From: Planctomycetota bacterium | GTDB lineage: Bacteria > Planctomycetota > UBA1135 > GCA-002686595 | Length of the DNA stretch: 64,000 nt | NCBI GenBank assembly: GCA_016220085.1 | Contig: JACRIN010000019.1 | Span: 1 to 64,000, forward strand | Direction: 5' to 3' | Shown here: piece by piece, positions 47,091-56,632 of the stretch | How positions within the stretch are numbered: position 1 is the first letter of the stretch | Layout of the letters: each line of letters opens with the position of its first letter | Notes under the pieces: model-generated | Told to the model about the DNA's origin: nothing | Seen by the model: only the letters and a program-made list of their open reading frames with translations | The model's database searches: none | Position numbers and translations under genes: made by a program

Positions 47091-49394
47091 TCAAGGCGCG
47101 TAGGTGATCGAGAGCGCGTTCGACGTGTTGTAGGTCGAACCGCACGGGCCGTTCGGGTCGCGGAACCACGCTTGGAAGTGGTACGTCGTGCCCGCGTGCA
47201 GCTTGCCGCTCGCCTTCGCGACCGGCGAGGAGAGCGAGAACGCGCCGCTCGCGCCCGTCGAGCCCGGCGTGAAGCGATGGATCGGCACGGTGCAGAGCAA
47301 ACCGTCGCCGAACGCGATGCCGTAGCCGGCGCCGGTCTGGTTCGTGCCGACGAAGACCAGGACGGACTTGTTGCTCGGCATGTCGGTGGTGGTCAGCACC
47401 GCGTCGTCAGCGCCGAGACTCGCGCTTCCTGTCGCGCGCAGCGCGGCGCCCTCGCCGCTCGAGTTCTCGCAACCCATGCCGGGGTCCTTGTCGTTGCCGC
47501 ATGGGCAACTGACGACACTGCCGTCGCCCGAGCAGAACACGGTGCCGAGTGGCGGAGCGACGACGGTCAGCGTCGCGACATTGCTGGTGATCGAGCCGCA
47601 AGCGTTCGAGACGACGCAGTCGTAGCCGCCCGCGTCCGCCGCGGTCAGCCCGTGCACCGTCAGCGTCGCCGTGTGCGTGCCGGAGAAATGGCCGTCGTCG
47701 GCGAGAGCGACGTTGGCCCTGCGCCACTGATAGTTCGGCGCGGCGCCTGTCGCCAACACGTCGAGGCTCGCGGTCGTGCCGGCACCGACGCTCTTCGAGA
47801 GCGGTTGGATCACGATCGCCGGGCACGCCGGCGGCGGCGGGCTGCCGAACTCGTACGCGCCCATGTCGACGGTGAAGGAGCTCGCACCCTGCCACACGCG
47901 CTGATGACCATCGAGATCGAGCTCCGCGGTGCCCGGCAACAGCGCGTTCGAGCCCGCGTCGATGCACGGCGAACCCGCGGTGAGGCGCAGGTCGAGCGTC
48001 GCGTAGCTCGCGAACTGCGGATTCGTCTCGATGCAACCCGGCACGTCGGCCTGTTGCGGCGGCGGATCGTTGGGATCGGGCGCGAAGAGCCCTTCGACGC
48101 AGCAGTGCTCGATCGCGACGTTGCCCTTGTAGTTCGCTTGGCGCGTCGACGCCGGCGGCGGCGCCGTGTTGCCCCACAGGATCGAGTCGTACACCGCGAT
48201 GTCGTAGGTGCCTCCGCCGTACACCGCGCCCGCCTCGCCCGTGACGACGCGATTCTTCACGAGCGTGCACCCGACGACACGCATCGGGTGGTTCCAGTAG
48301 TTCGTCGCGCCGATCGCCGAGCCGTAGCCGCTGACCGTCGTGCCGCCGACGACGCAGCTGTAGACGTCGTTCTCGACGAAGAGCGAGTCCACGATCGTCG
48401 ACTCGCCCCACACGTACAGCGCGCCGCCCGCGTTCGCCTTGTTTCGTCGGAAGACGCACTCGCGAACGACCAAGCCGTCGCTGAAGCTCGAGAGCCCGCC
48501 GCCGCGCGCCTGCTCGACGCCGCCGCCGGAGTAGAACTGCTGCGCGGAGTTCGAATCGAACGTGCAGCGCAGCACGGTGATCGGCGGCAGATTCCAACCG
48601 AGCGTCAACCCCGCACCTTGCGCCTCTTGCCCGCCGGAGCCGGTGGTCGCGAAGTTGTCGTAGAACACGCAGTCTTCGATCACCGGTTGGCTGACTCCGG
48701 CGACGTGGACCGCGCCGCTGCCCAAGTGCACCCAGTTGTGCTGGAAGACGCAGTCGCGCAGCGTCGGGCTTCCGTCGAGCACGTAGATCGCGCTGCCGGA
48801 ACCGAAGGCGGCGAGGTTGTACTCGAAGGTGCAGCGCTCGATCGTCGGGCTCGCGTTCTTGCACATCAGGCCGCCGGCGTACATCTCCCACGAGCCCGCG
48901 GGGGTGCCGGACGGTCCCGTGCTGCCGTCGCGCACGACGAACCCGTCGAGGATCGCGGTCGCGTCGACGAACGACGCGGTCACGACCTGTGCACTGTTCG
49001 ACGTGCCGATGTTCCAGCCGTTCCACCACGGACTGCCGTAGAAGTCGTCCTGGCCGACGTCTCCGGAGAGAATCGTCGGGTGCGCGATCCAGTCGCGCTG
49101 CGCGAGGCTGGTCTCGCCGCCCGCAAAGCCGCCGTACAGCGCCACGCCGCTCTTCAGCACGAAACTGTCGGACATCTGCGCGCTCGGACCGGGCAGGTAC
49201 GTGCCGCTCGCGACCCAGAGCTCCTCACCGGCGGCCGCGGCATCGAGCGCGACCCGCAGGCTCGTGTAGGCGTTGCTCCAACTCGTCCCGTCGTTCGCGC
49301 CGGTCGCGGCGTGGTCGACGTAGACGACCTGAGCGGCGAGCACGGGGCTCGCGAGGCAGACGGAGACGAAGGCGGCGATCGACGGAATGCACAT
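47091..49394 (-). CDS. Secreted right-handed beta-helix (choice-of-anchor Q-like) protein with Ig-like domain and Cys-containing C-terminal domain
   Basis: VVYVDHAATGANDGTSWSNAYTSLRVALDAAAAGEELWVASGTYLPG...; Ig-like QPLSKSVGAGTTASLDVLATGAAPNYQWRRANVALADDGHFSGTHTATLTVHGLTAADAGGYDCVVSNACGS; C-terminal FCSGDGSVVSCPCGND..GCENSSGEGAALRATGSAS. Confidence 0.85.
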   Translation of the reverse strand: MCIPSIAAFVSVCLASPVLAAQVVYVDHAATGANDGTSWSNAYTSLRVALDAAAAGEELWVASGTYLPGPSAQMSDSFVLKSGVALYGGFAGGETSLAQRDWIAHPTILSGDVGQDDFYGSPWWNGWNIGTSNSAQVVTASFVDATAILDGFVVRDGSTGPSGTPAGSWEMYAGGLMCKNASPTIERCTFEYNLAAFGSGSAIYVLDGSPTLRDCVFQHNWVHLGSGAVHVAGVSQPVIEDCVFYDNFATTGSGGQEAQGAGLTLGWNLPPITVLRCTFDSNSAQQFYSGGGVEQARGGGLSSFSDGLVVRECVFRRNKANAGGALYVWGESTIVDSLFVENDVYSCVVGGTTVSGYGSAIGATNYWNHPMRVVGCTLVKNRVVTGEAGAVYGGGTYDIAVYDSILWGNTAPPPASTRQANYKGNVAIEHCCVEGLFAPDPNDPPPQQADVPGCIETNPQFASYATLDLRLTAGSPCIDAGSNALLPGTAELDLDGHQRVWQGASSFTVDMGAYEFGSPPPPACPAIVIQPLSKSVGAGTTASLDVLATGAAPNYQWRRANVALADDGHFSGTHTATLTVHGLTAADAGGYDCVVSNACGSITSNVATLTVVAPPLGTVFCSGDGSVVSCPCGNDKDPGMGCENSSGEGAALRATGSASLGADDAVLTTTDMPSNKSVLVFVGTNQTGAGYGIAFGDGLLCTVPIHRFTPGSTGASGAFSLSSPVAKASGKLHAGTTYHFQAWFRDPNGPCGSTYNTSNALSITYAP

Positions 49395-49673
49395 GGGGGA
49401 TCTCGGGCGAGCTGGGGACGGACTCAGTCTCGCCGATCGTCAGCAATCCGCGCGCCTTCGTCGGCGAGTCCAGTGAACGCAGGGCGGAGTCTCGCGCCGG
49501 CGAGTGGGGCGAGCCCGCGTCCGTCCGCGGCGTCCAATACGTGGACATGCCGCCGCAATCTCAGGCGCGAGCGGAGCAGCGCCCAGACCTCGGTGCACGC
49601 GTGCATGTCGGTCTGCACCGCCGTGAGACGCCTCGAGAGCCGGAGGCGCGTGGGGTTCCCGCCGGCACAGCCG

Positions 49674-50447
49674 TCACGCGACCTTCTCGAACTCCACCCT
49701 GGTCGCGTCGGATGAAATCGGTTGGTATCGCTCCGTAGCGAACGGCGCGAAATCTGGAACCGCATCGGCGGTCAATTCGCAGATGAGGCGGACCTCCACG
49801 GGAAACGGCGCCGGATTGACCAACGCCACGGAGACGCGCACCTCGCCTTCGATCAGACGCCGGACGTCCTCGTTCAGATACCTGGGGATGTACCCAACCA
49901 CAGCCTTGTCTTCCGTTCGAAGCGCGATCGCCAGCGGGTCGTGCTCGTTCTGAAGGTCGAGCATGCACCACAGTCGGTCGCCGCTCCGAAGTTGGCGGAT
50001 CGCATCCTCCGCGGCAGCGACGAATCGGATCCCGCGAACGGGGAATGTGTATCGCCACTGCTGACGCACTCGGTCCAACGCCGGTGGAGAAAAAACTTCG
50101 AACGAGTCCGTGAGTCTCGTCCCTCCGCTGCGGGCGAGGATCTCCAAGGGCTGTGCGCCCGGTTCCAGTCCGAGGCTTTCAACGTACCGCGCATACTCCT
50201 GACGCGACGCCGGCATGAGCCGGTTGGCGAGCATCGGATGCAGTTCGTGGGATCGATACACGGCATCGATCGATGCCATTCCGTGGAAGGGGTGGAATCC
50301 CCGCGCCAGTGCATCGCGAACACCCTGGATGTAGCCGAACTCGTACCGAGGGCGCGAGCCCAACTCCACGATCCGAGCGATCGGGAAGTAGCCGGCGTGC
50401 AGCGGTTCCTGCCAAGTCATGTACAGGAGGTTCGTGGCCGTCGTCAT
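49674..50447 (-). CDS. HIRAN-domain protein
   Basis: VRGIRFVAAAEDAIRQLRSGDRLWCMLDLQNEHDPLAIALRTEDKAVVGYIPRYLNEDVRRLIEG; starts in an ATGA overlap with the kinase stop. Confidence 0.75.
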   Translation of the reverse strand: MTTATNLLYMTWQEPLHAGYFPIARIVELGSRPRYEFGYIQGVRDALARGFHPFHGMASIDAVYRSHELHPMLANRLMPASRQEYARYVESLGLEPGAQPLEILARSGGTRLTDSFEVFSPPALDRVRQQWRYTFPVRGIRFVAAAEDAIRQLRSGDRLWCMLDLQNEHDPLAIALRTEDKAVVGYIPRYLNEDVRRLIEGEVRVSVALVNPAPFPVEVRLICELTADAVPDFAPFATERYQPISSDATRVEFEKVA

Positions 50448-51390
50448 CGGGTGAGTCGCGTGAGCAGCCGCTCGTAGGACACGCCCAGCATAGCCTTCGC
50501 GAACTCCTTGCAGGTATCCGTCATGCGATCGCCCGGCATCCCATCGACGGTGGCAAGGAACTCGGCGAGAGGTACGGACGCAAGCGCGGAAAGCCAACCA
50601 CCGCGCGCGCGCGGATAGAGGTCCCCGGCACGGTCGAACGCATCGAGCGGGCGCAGGCGCTCTCGATCGACATCGGACGAGTAGAACGCACCTTTCGCGC
50701 GTTCAACAAAGCGTTCGACGCGGTAGCCGTGGTCGTTCGACGCGAGCCTCGCGGCGCGTTCGGCGTCGCCAAGGCCGAAGGCAAACGACGACGCGTGGTC
50801 GAATGTTGGCGCCAGTCGCAGCATGCGCTGGCCACCTGGCGCGCGACTCTCCAAGACGCCCCAGTTCTCGTGGTGCCGGTCGAGGTTGGTCACGAGCGCG
50901 TCGAGCATGACGTACCCCAGGTACACGTCTGCGGCCGTTTCGATGTCCCCCTCGGCATGAAATCGGTAGGCGGTAGCATCTCCACGCCGCTGAGGGTCCG
51001 AAAGACACGCTCGATGGTGTGTCCGCCGACCCGGATTCCGGAGCGCCCTGGATAGCCCGGGTCCGCTTCGACGAGGAGTGCATTGCCCAGAATCAACTCC
51101 CCCGCCCGACGCGCGTGCGTGAAATCGCGTGAGATCACTCCGGGCGCGCCACAGTGCACCGCGAGCTCGACCTCAGCATGGGGAATCCCGAGAAGCGCGG
51201 CGACTCGCGCTACGAGTGCCTCGGCCCAGTCGTCCCCGGTCGTGGGACGGTAGCGGTACTTGAACAGCCAGTACCCGTCTTCCGCATCGGTACCTGGCTC
51301 TCGCAACCAGACCTTGCGCTTTGTGCCAAGGGTCTCGCCGCGTTCCGCAACCCAGCTAGAGACGTCACGTCCGGATTCCAACTCAGCCAC
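50444..51390 (-). pseudogene. HipA-like kinase, interrupted by an apparent frameshift near 50941-50965
   Basis: Frame 1: MAELESGRDVSSWVAERGETLGTKRKVWLREPGTDAEDGYWLFKYRY...GDDWAEALVARVAALLGIPHAEVELA...DFMP; frame 2 continues EGDIETAADVYLGYVMLDALVTNLDRHHENWGVL...FDHASSFAFGLG. Confidence 0.75.
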
Positions 51391-51473
51391 CCAGTCCGAA
51401 CAGACTAGCGTCGCCGGGGTTGGTTACACCAAACGCGACGTGCAGGACGACCGAGTTGCCCAGGCGCCCGACG

Positions 51474-52544
51474 TCAGACTTTCGCGGTGATCGCGCGGAG
51501 CTCGCGTGCGACCAGTTGACCGACTTCGCTGCACTTGTGCATGCCGGTCTGCACGCCTTTCAAACGCTTCGAGCGGAAGAGATCGCCGACGACCTGGTCG
51601 ATCGCGGTCGCGGCCTGCTTCTCGCCGAGGTACTCGAGCATCATCGACGCGGCCATGATCGCCGCGATCGGCGAGCTGACGTCCTTGCCGGCGTGCTTGG
51701 GCGCCGAGCCGTGGATCGGCTCGAACAGCGACACGCGGCCCGGGTGGATGTTGCCGCTCGCGGCGATGCCCATGCCGCCTTGGATCATCGCGCCGAGGTC
51801 CGTGATGATGTCGCCGAACAGGTTCGGCGTCACCGCGACGTCGAACCACTCGGGATTCTTCACCATCCACATGCACGCTGCGTCGATGTAGGCGTGGTCG
51901 GTCTTGCAGTCGGGGTACTCCTTCGCGACTTCGGCGAACGTGCGCGTCCAGATGTCCTGCGCGCGCACCGCGTTGGCCTTGTCGATCAGCGTCACTTGCT
52001 TGCGCTTGCCGCGCGCGCGAGCGCAGTCGAAGGCGTAGCGGATCGCACGCTCGACGCCGATGCGCGTGTAGACCATCGTTTGCGTCGCGACCTCGTGGAA
52101 CTGGCCCTTGTGCGTGAAGCCGTGAGCCCCGACGTAGGCGTCTTCCGTGTTCTCGCGGACGAACACCATGTCGACGTCTTCGGGCTTCTTGTCCTTCAGC
52201 GGGCAGAGCGACTCGTCGTACAGCTTGATCGGACGCAAGTTGATGTAGAGGTCGAGCTCGAAGCGGCACTTCGCGATGATGCCGTACTCGATCAAGCCGA
52301 CCGGAAGACGCGGATCGCCGATCGCGCCGAGGTAGATCGCATTGTGCTGTTTCGTTTCCTCGAACGCGGCGTCCGGAAAGATCTCCTTGGTCTTCAGATA
52401 GTGCTCGGACCCGAACGGATAAATCGTGCGCTTCGTGCGGAAGCCGAAGACTTCTTCCGCCACGGTCAGCACGTTCATGGCTTCGCGCGTGACCTCCGGG
52501 CCGATGCCGTCGCCGGCGATGACTGCGATCGAATACGTCTTCAT
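51474..52544 (-). CDS. Isocitrate/isopropylmalate dehydrogenase family (3-isopropylmalate dehydrogenase-like)
   Basis: [77 protein letters not shown]. Substrate not assignable by eye. Confidence 0.9.
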   Translation of the reverse strand: MKTYSIAVIAGDGIGPEVTREAMNVLTVAEEVFGFRTKRTIYPFGSEHYLKTKEIFPDAAFEETKQHNAIYLGAIGDPRLPVGLIEYGIIAKCRFELDLYINLRPIKLYDESLCPLKDKKPEDVDMVFVRENTEDAYVGAHGFTHKGQFHEVATQTMVYTRIGVERAIRYAFDCARARGKRKQVTLIDKANAVRAQDIWTRTFAEVAKEYPDCKTDHAYIDAACMWMVKNPEWFDVAVTPNLFGDIITDLGAMIQGGMGIAASGNIHPGRVSLFEPIHGSAPKHAGKDVSSPIAAIMAASMMLEYLGEKQAATAIDQVVGDLFRSKRLKGVQTGMHKCSEVGQLVARELRAITAKV

Positions 52545-52590
52545 GGTTCCTTCCGAGATGCTGGGGAGAATCTGCGTCGCGAGATGGCTG

Positions 52591-54600
52591 CTACTGCCGC
52601 GAGACGGCTCGGTTGCTGCGTTCGAACATACCCGGTGTGTAGCTCTTGATCGTCCCTTCGACCGCGCTCGCCGCGACGGTCAGAGGAGAGGCCAGGTAGA
52701 GTTTTCCGGGTCCGCTGCGCCCGGCGAAATTGCGGTTGATCGCGCTGACCGTGACCTGGTCGGGCGCGGAGGAAACGCCCGGTCCGCAGCCGATGCACGC
52801 GCCGCAACCGGGGTTGATGATCTCGACGCCCGCGCGCCGGAATACGTCGAGGTAGCCCTTCGCTTGGGCGTACTCGCGCACGGCCTCGCTGCCGAATTGC
52901 AGATACATCTTCACGCCGGGCGCGACGCCGCGACCCGACGCGAGCGCGTCCTTCAAGACGAGCGCGTAGTAGTCGAAGTCGTGCTCCTTGCCGGCGGTGC
53001 ACGAGCCTGCGTACGCGATGTCGATCTTGACGTCGCCGAGCTCTCGGATCCGCGCGCCGTACGTCGGATCGCCGGGCTTGGCGACCATCGGCTCGATCTT
53101 CGACAGATCGATCGTGTGCACTCCACCGTCGTAGTGCGCACCGCGGTCGGGCGCCACGAAACGGGCGCGGATCTGGTCGCGCGTCACGCCAGGCCGGCGA
53201 GCGGCGAGCCACTCGAGCGTGACCTCGTCGGCCTCGCAGATGCCGGAGCGCGCCGTGCACTCGGTCGCCATGTTGCAGAGCGTCGCGCGCTCGTCCATCG
53301 AGAGCGACGCGAGCCCCGGACCGCCGAACTCCATCACGCGATCGAGCGTGTCCTCGCGCACCGCGAACGTCTCGAGGATCACCAGGATCAAATCCTTCGC
53401 GGTGCAGCCCGGATCGAGCGTGCCGACGAGCTCGAAACGGATCGACTCGGGCACCTTGACGAACGTGAAGCCCGAGAACGCGAGGCCCGCGTACTCGGTC
53501 GCGCCGACGCCCCAGGTGAGCGCGTTGTTGCCGCCGCCCATGCAGGTGTGGCTGTCGGTCGCTTGGATGAAGTCGCCGGGGTCGACGAAGTGCTCGCGCG
53601 CGATCTGGTGGCAGATACCGGGCGAGACACCGTCCTTCGCCGAGTAGTCGCGCACGCCGGTGTGCTGCTGGAACTCGCGCTGCAGCTTGCGCAGCGTCCC
53701 TATCTTGTCGGCGAACGGCGCCATGCGCGCGACGCCGTCGGCGTAGAGCAAGTGATCCTCGAAGACGGCGAGCTTGTTCGCGTTCTGCACGCGGTAGTCG
53801 GCGCCGTACTCCTGCTGCAGGAAGTGGTGCACCTGCGCGGTCGTGAACTCGTGGCTGTAGCCGCCGTCGACGCGCACCAGGCACGCGTCGTTCGGCTTCA
53901 GGTGAACCGGGCCCCGCGCGTCGAGCACGTGCGAGGCGAGGATTTTCTCCGCCATCGTCAGCGGCCGCGGCGCGTTGCGCGGAGCGTCGACTCGGATCTC
54001 GCCCGACTTGTACTTGGCGACGAACGGGAAGAGCCCGCCCGCCTCAAGCGTCGCGCGCGTCACCGCGTCGTACTTGCCGGTGAACTCCTCGAGCGGGATG
54101 CGCTCGCCTGCTTCGAGGCGCTTCAACTGCTCGTAGTCGCCCATCAACTGGCCGAGGTTGATGTTGTTGCGCGCGTGGATCGGTGCGAACGAGCTCGCGA
54201 CGACGAGCTCGATCCCCGACCACTTCTCGCACTGCGGCGCGGTCTCGCGCGACGAGCCCGTGCCTTTGCGCTGACCGGAAACGATCACTTGGAAGCCGCC
54301 ATCGAGCAGCGCGCGCGTCTCGAACACGCGCTTCTGCGCCTTGTCGACCAGCCCCGCGTAGGCGTCGAGCGCGATGTCCTCCGGCCTGTGGCGAAAGCAC
54401 ACCCAGGCCGGAGTCATCACGTCGGTGTTGATGTCGTCGAGCAGGTCCGCGGGGTTCACGTCCTTCATCGCGATCGTGACTTCGCCGCGGAGCTGCGCGC
54501 GGATCTTCTCCAAGTCCTTGAACAGGTAGAGCACTCGCCGCGCCGGATCGAGCGCGACGACGCGGTTCCCGTTCGGAAGGGTCTCGATCAATGCCTTCAC
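52591..54600 (-). CDS. Aconitase-superfamily dehydratase, swivel (LeuD-like) domain fused N-terminal to the catalytic (LeuC-like) domain
   Basis: N-half: DINTDVMTPA, RKGTGSSRETAPQ, VVASSFAPIHARNNINLG; C-half: QATDSHTCMGGGNNALTWGVGATE, SMDERATLCNMATE, AGSCTAGKEHD, NPGCGACIGCGPG (Fe-S cysteines). Confidence 0.88.
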   Translation of the reverse strand: MKALIETLPNGNRVVALDPARRVLYLFKDLEKIRAQLRGEVTIAMKDVNPADLLDDINTDVMTPAWVCFRHRPEDIALDAYAGLVDKAQKRVFETRALLDGGFQVIVSGQRKGTGSSRETAPQCEKWSGIELVVASSFAPIHARNNINLGQLMGDYEQLKRLEAGERIPLEEFTGKYDAVTRATLEAGGLFPFVAKYKSGEIRVDAPRNAPRPLTMAEKILASHVLDARGPVHLKPNDACLVRVDGGYSHEFTTAQVHHFLQQEYGADYRVQNANKLAVFEDHLLYADGVARMAPFADKIGTLRKLQREFQQHTGVRDYSAKDGVSPGICHQIAREHFVDPGDFIQATDSHTCMGGGNNALTWGVGATEYAGLAFSGFTFVKVPESIRFELVGTLDPGCTAKDLILVILETFAVREDTLDRVMEFGGPGLASLSMDERATLCNMATECTARSGICEADEVTLEWLAARRPGVTRDQIRARFVAPDRGAHYDGGVHTIDLSKIEPMVAKPGDPTYGARIRELGDVKIDIAYAGSCTAGKEHDFDYYALVLKDALASGRGVAPGVKMYLQFGSEAVREYAQAKGYLDVFRRAGVEIINPGCGACIGCGPGVSSAPDQVTVSAINRNFAGRSGPGKLYLASPLTVAASAVEGTIKSYTPGMFERSNRAVSRQ

Positions 54601-54613
54601 GGAGCTCGTCTCG

Positions 54614-55819
54614 TCACGCTCGCGGGTTCTCGATCAGGATCGCGATGCCCTGACCGCCGCCGATGCACGCCGAGGCGATGCCGTAGCGCTTGTTGGTCGC
54701 ACGCAGCTCGCGCATCAGCGTCAGGATCAGCCGCGAGCCGGTCGCGCCGAGCGGGTGCCCGAGGCTGATCGCGCCGCCGTTGACGTTGACGCGGTCGCGG
54801 TCGAGGCCGAGCTCCTTCTCGCAACCCAGGTACTGGGCGCTGAACGCTTCGTTGATCTCGATCAGGTCGACTTGATCCAGCGTGATCTTGGCGCGCTCGA
54901 GGCATTGACGAATCGCGGGCACCGGGCCGAGGCCCATCTCCGCCGGCTCGACGCCGACGATGCCCCAGGCGACGATCTTCGCCCACACGTCGAGCTTCTC
55001 GGTCTTCGCGCGCTCCTCGGTCGTGATCACGACCGCCGCGGCGCCGTCGACGACGCCCGAAGCGTTGCCCGCGGTCACCGTGCCCTCCTTGCCGAAGGCG
55101 GCGCGCAGCTTCGAGAGCGCCTCCATCGACGTGTCGGGCTTGATGTGGTCGTCGGCGTCGATGACGAGCTCGCCCTTCTTCGTCGTGAGCTTCAGCGGCT
55201 CGATCTCGGCGGAGAACTTGCCGGACTTCACGGCGGCGGCGCCGAGTTGGTGGCTGCGCAGCGCGTACGCGTCCTGCGCTTCGCGGCTGATGCCGAGGCG
55301 CTTCGCGACGTTCTCGGCGGTCTGCGCCATGTAGAGGCCGCAGCTCGTGTCCATCAAGCTCGCGAAGAGCATGTCCTGCATCTGTGGCGCGGTGCCGAAC
55401 GGGAAGCCCTGACGCGCGCCGTAGAGCACGTACGGCGCCATGCTCATGTTCTCCATGCCGCCGGCGAGCACCGTGTTCGCTTCGCCGAGCTGGATCATCT
55501 GCGCGCCGCTGACCACCGATTGGATGCCGGAGCCGCACAGGCGATTGACCGTCAACGCGCCGATCGCCTTCGGCACGCCGGTCTTCACGCCGACGTGGCG
55601 CGCGCCGTAGATCGCGTCGAGCGAAGTCTGCAGCGCGTTGCCCATCACGACGTGGTCGATCGCGTCCGCGGAGACCTTCGCGCGCGCGAGCGCGGCCTTC
55701 GAAGCGTGGACGGCGAGCTCGATCGCCGAGATGTCCTTCAACTTGCCGTAGCCCGGCGTGCCCACGTACTCGCACATCGGAGTGCGCGCGCCGCCAACCA
55801 GAACGACCGTGCGGTTCAT
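54614..55819 (-). CDS. Acetyl-CoA C-acetyltransferase (thiolase)
   Basis: NRLCGSGIQSVVSGAQMI, EINEAFSAQYLG, GGAISLGHPLGATGSRLILTL, ACIGGGQGIAILIE. Confidence 0.95.
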   Translation of the reverse strand: MNRTVVLVGGARTPMCEYVGTPGYGKLKDISAIELAVHASKAALARAKVSADAIDHVVMGNALQTSLDAIYGARHVGVKTGVPKAIGALTVNRLCGSGIQSVVSGAQMIQLGEANTVLAGGMENMSMAPYVLYGARQGFPFGTAPQMQDMLFASLMDTSCGLYMAQTAENVAKRLGISREAQDAYALRSHQLGAAAVKSGKFSAEIEPLKLTTKKGELVIDADDHIKPDTSMEALSKLRAAFGKEGTVTAGNASGVVDGAAAVVITTEERAKTEKLDVWAKIVAWGIVGVEPAEMGLGPVPAIRQCLERAKITLDQVDLIEINEAFSAQYLGCEKELGLDRDRVNVNGGAISLGHPLGATGSRLILTLMRELRATNKRYGIASACIGGGQGIAILIENPRA

Positions 55820-55848
55820 GCTTTGTCCTTCGTCCTATCGAGTCGGGC

Positions 55849-56631
55849 TCACTTGCCCTGGAAGTTCGCCTTGCGCTTCTCGAGGAAGGCAGTCATGCCC
55901 TCCTTCATGTCCGCGGTCGTCGAGGCGAGGCCGAACATGTCGCTCTCGATGATCTCGCCCTCTTGCTGGCTCATGTTGAGCCCGCGATTGATCGTCTCCA
56001 TCGCGAGGCGCACGGCGACCGGTCCGCGCGACAAGATCGTCTGCGCGAGCTTCAGCGTGCCTTCGCGCAGCCCTTCCGGCGGGAATACGCGGTTGATGAC
56101 GCCGACGCGGTGCGCTTCCTCGGCGGTCACCAGATCGCCGGTGAGCACCCACTCGCGCGCGACGCCGGGTCCGGCGATCCGCGCGAGACGCTGCGTGCCG
56201 CCGTAGCCCGGGATGATGCCGAGCGAGACCTCGGGCAGACCGAGCTTCGCCGTCGCCGACGCGGTGCGCAGCGTGCACGCGAGCGCGAGCTCGCAACCGC
56301 CGCCGAGCGCGAAGCCGTTGACCATCGCGATCGACGGAAGCCCGAGCTTCTCGAGCCGTGCGAACACCTGCTGGCCGAAGAAGGCCTTCTCCTTGGCCTC
56401 CATCGCCTGCATCTTCGCGAGCTCGTTGATGTCGGCGCCCGCGACGAACGCCTTCTCACCGGAGCCGGTGACGATCACGAGCCGCGCCTCGTCGTCCGCC
56501 TTGACGGCGTCGAACGCGTGCGCGAGCTCGGACAGCGTCTGATGGTTCAGCGCGTTCAAGACCTTCGGCCGGTTGACCGTGACGAACGCGATCGAACCTT
56601 CCTTCGTGAGCAGGATGTTCTCGTACGTCAT
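55849..56631 (-). CDS. Enoyl-CoA hydratase/isomerase family
   Basis: IAFVTVNRPKVLNALNHQTLSEL, VITGSGEKAFVAGADINEL, ALGGGCELALACTLRTAS, LPEVSLGIIPGYGGTQRLARI. Confidence 0.95.
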   Translation of the reverse strand: MTYENILLTKEGSIAFVTVNRPKVLNALNHQTLSELAHAFDAVKADDEARLVIVTGSGEKAFVAGADINELAKMQAMEAKEKAFFGQQVFARLEKLGLPSIAMVNGFALGGGCELALACTLRTASATAKLGLPEVSLGIIPGYGGTQRLARIAGPGVAREWVLTGDLVTAEEAHRVGVINRVFPPEGLREGTLKLAQTILSRGPVAVRLAMETINRGLNMSQQEGEIIESDMFGLASTTADMKEGMTAFLEKRKANFQGK

Positions 56632-56632
56632 G

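Noticed and set aside
46671-49715. 1014-aa plus-strand ORF
   Set aside because: Antisense to the beta-helix gene and overlapping the sigma gene's 3' end out of frame; Arg-rich shadow ORF.
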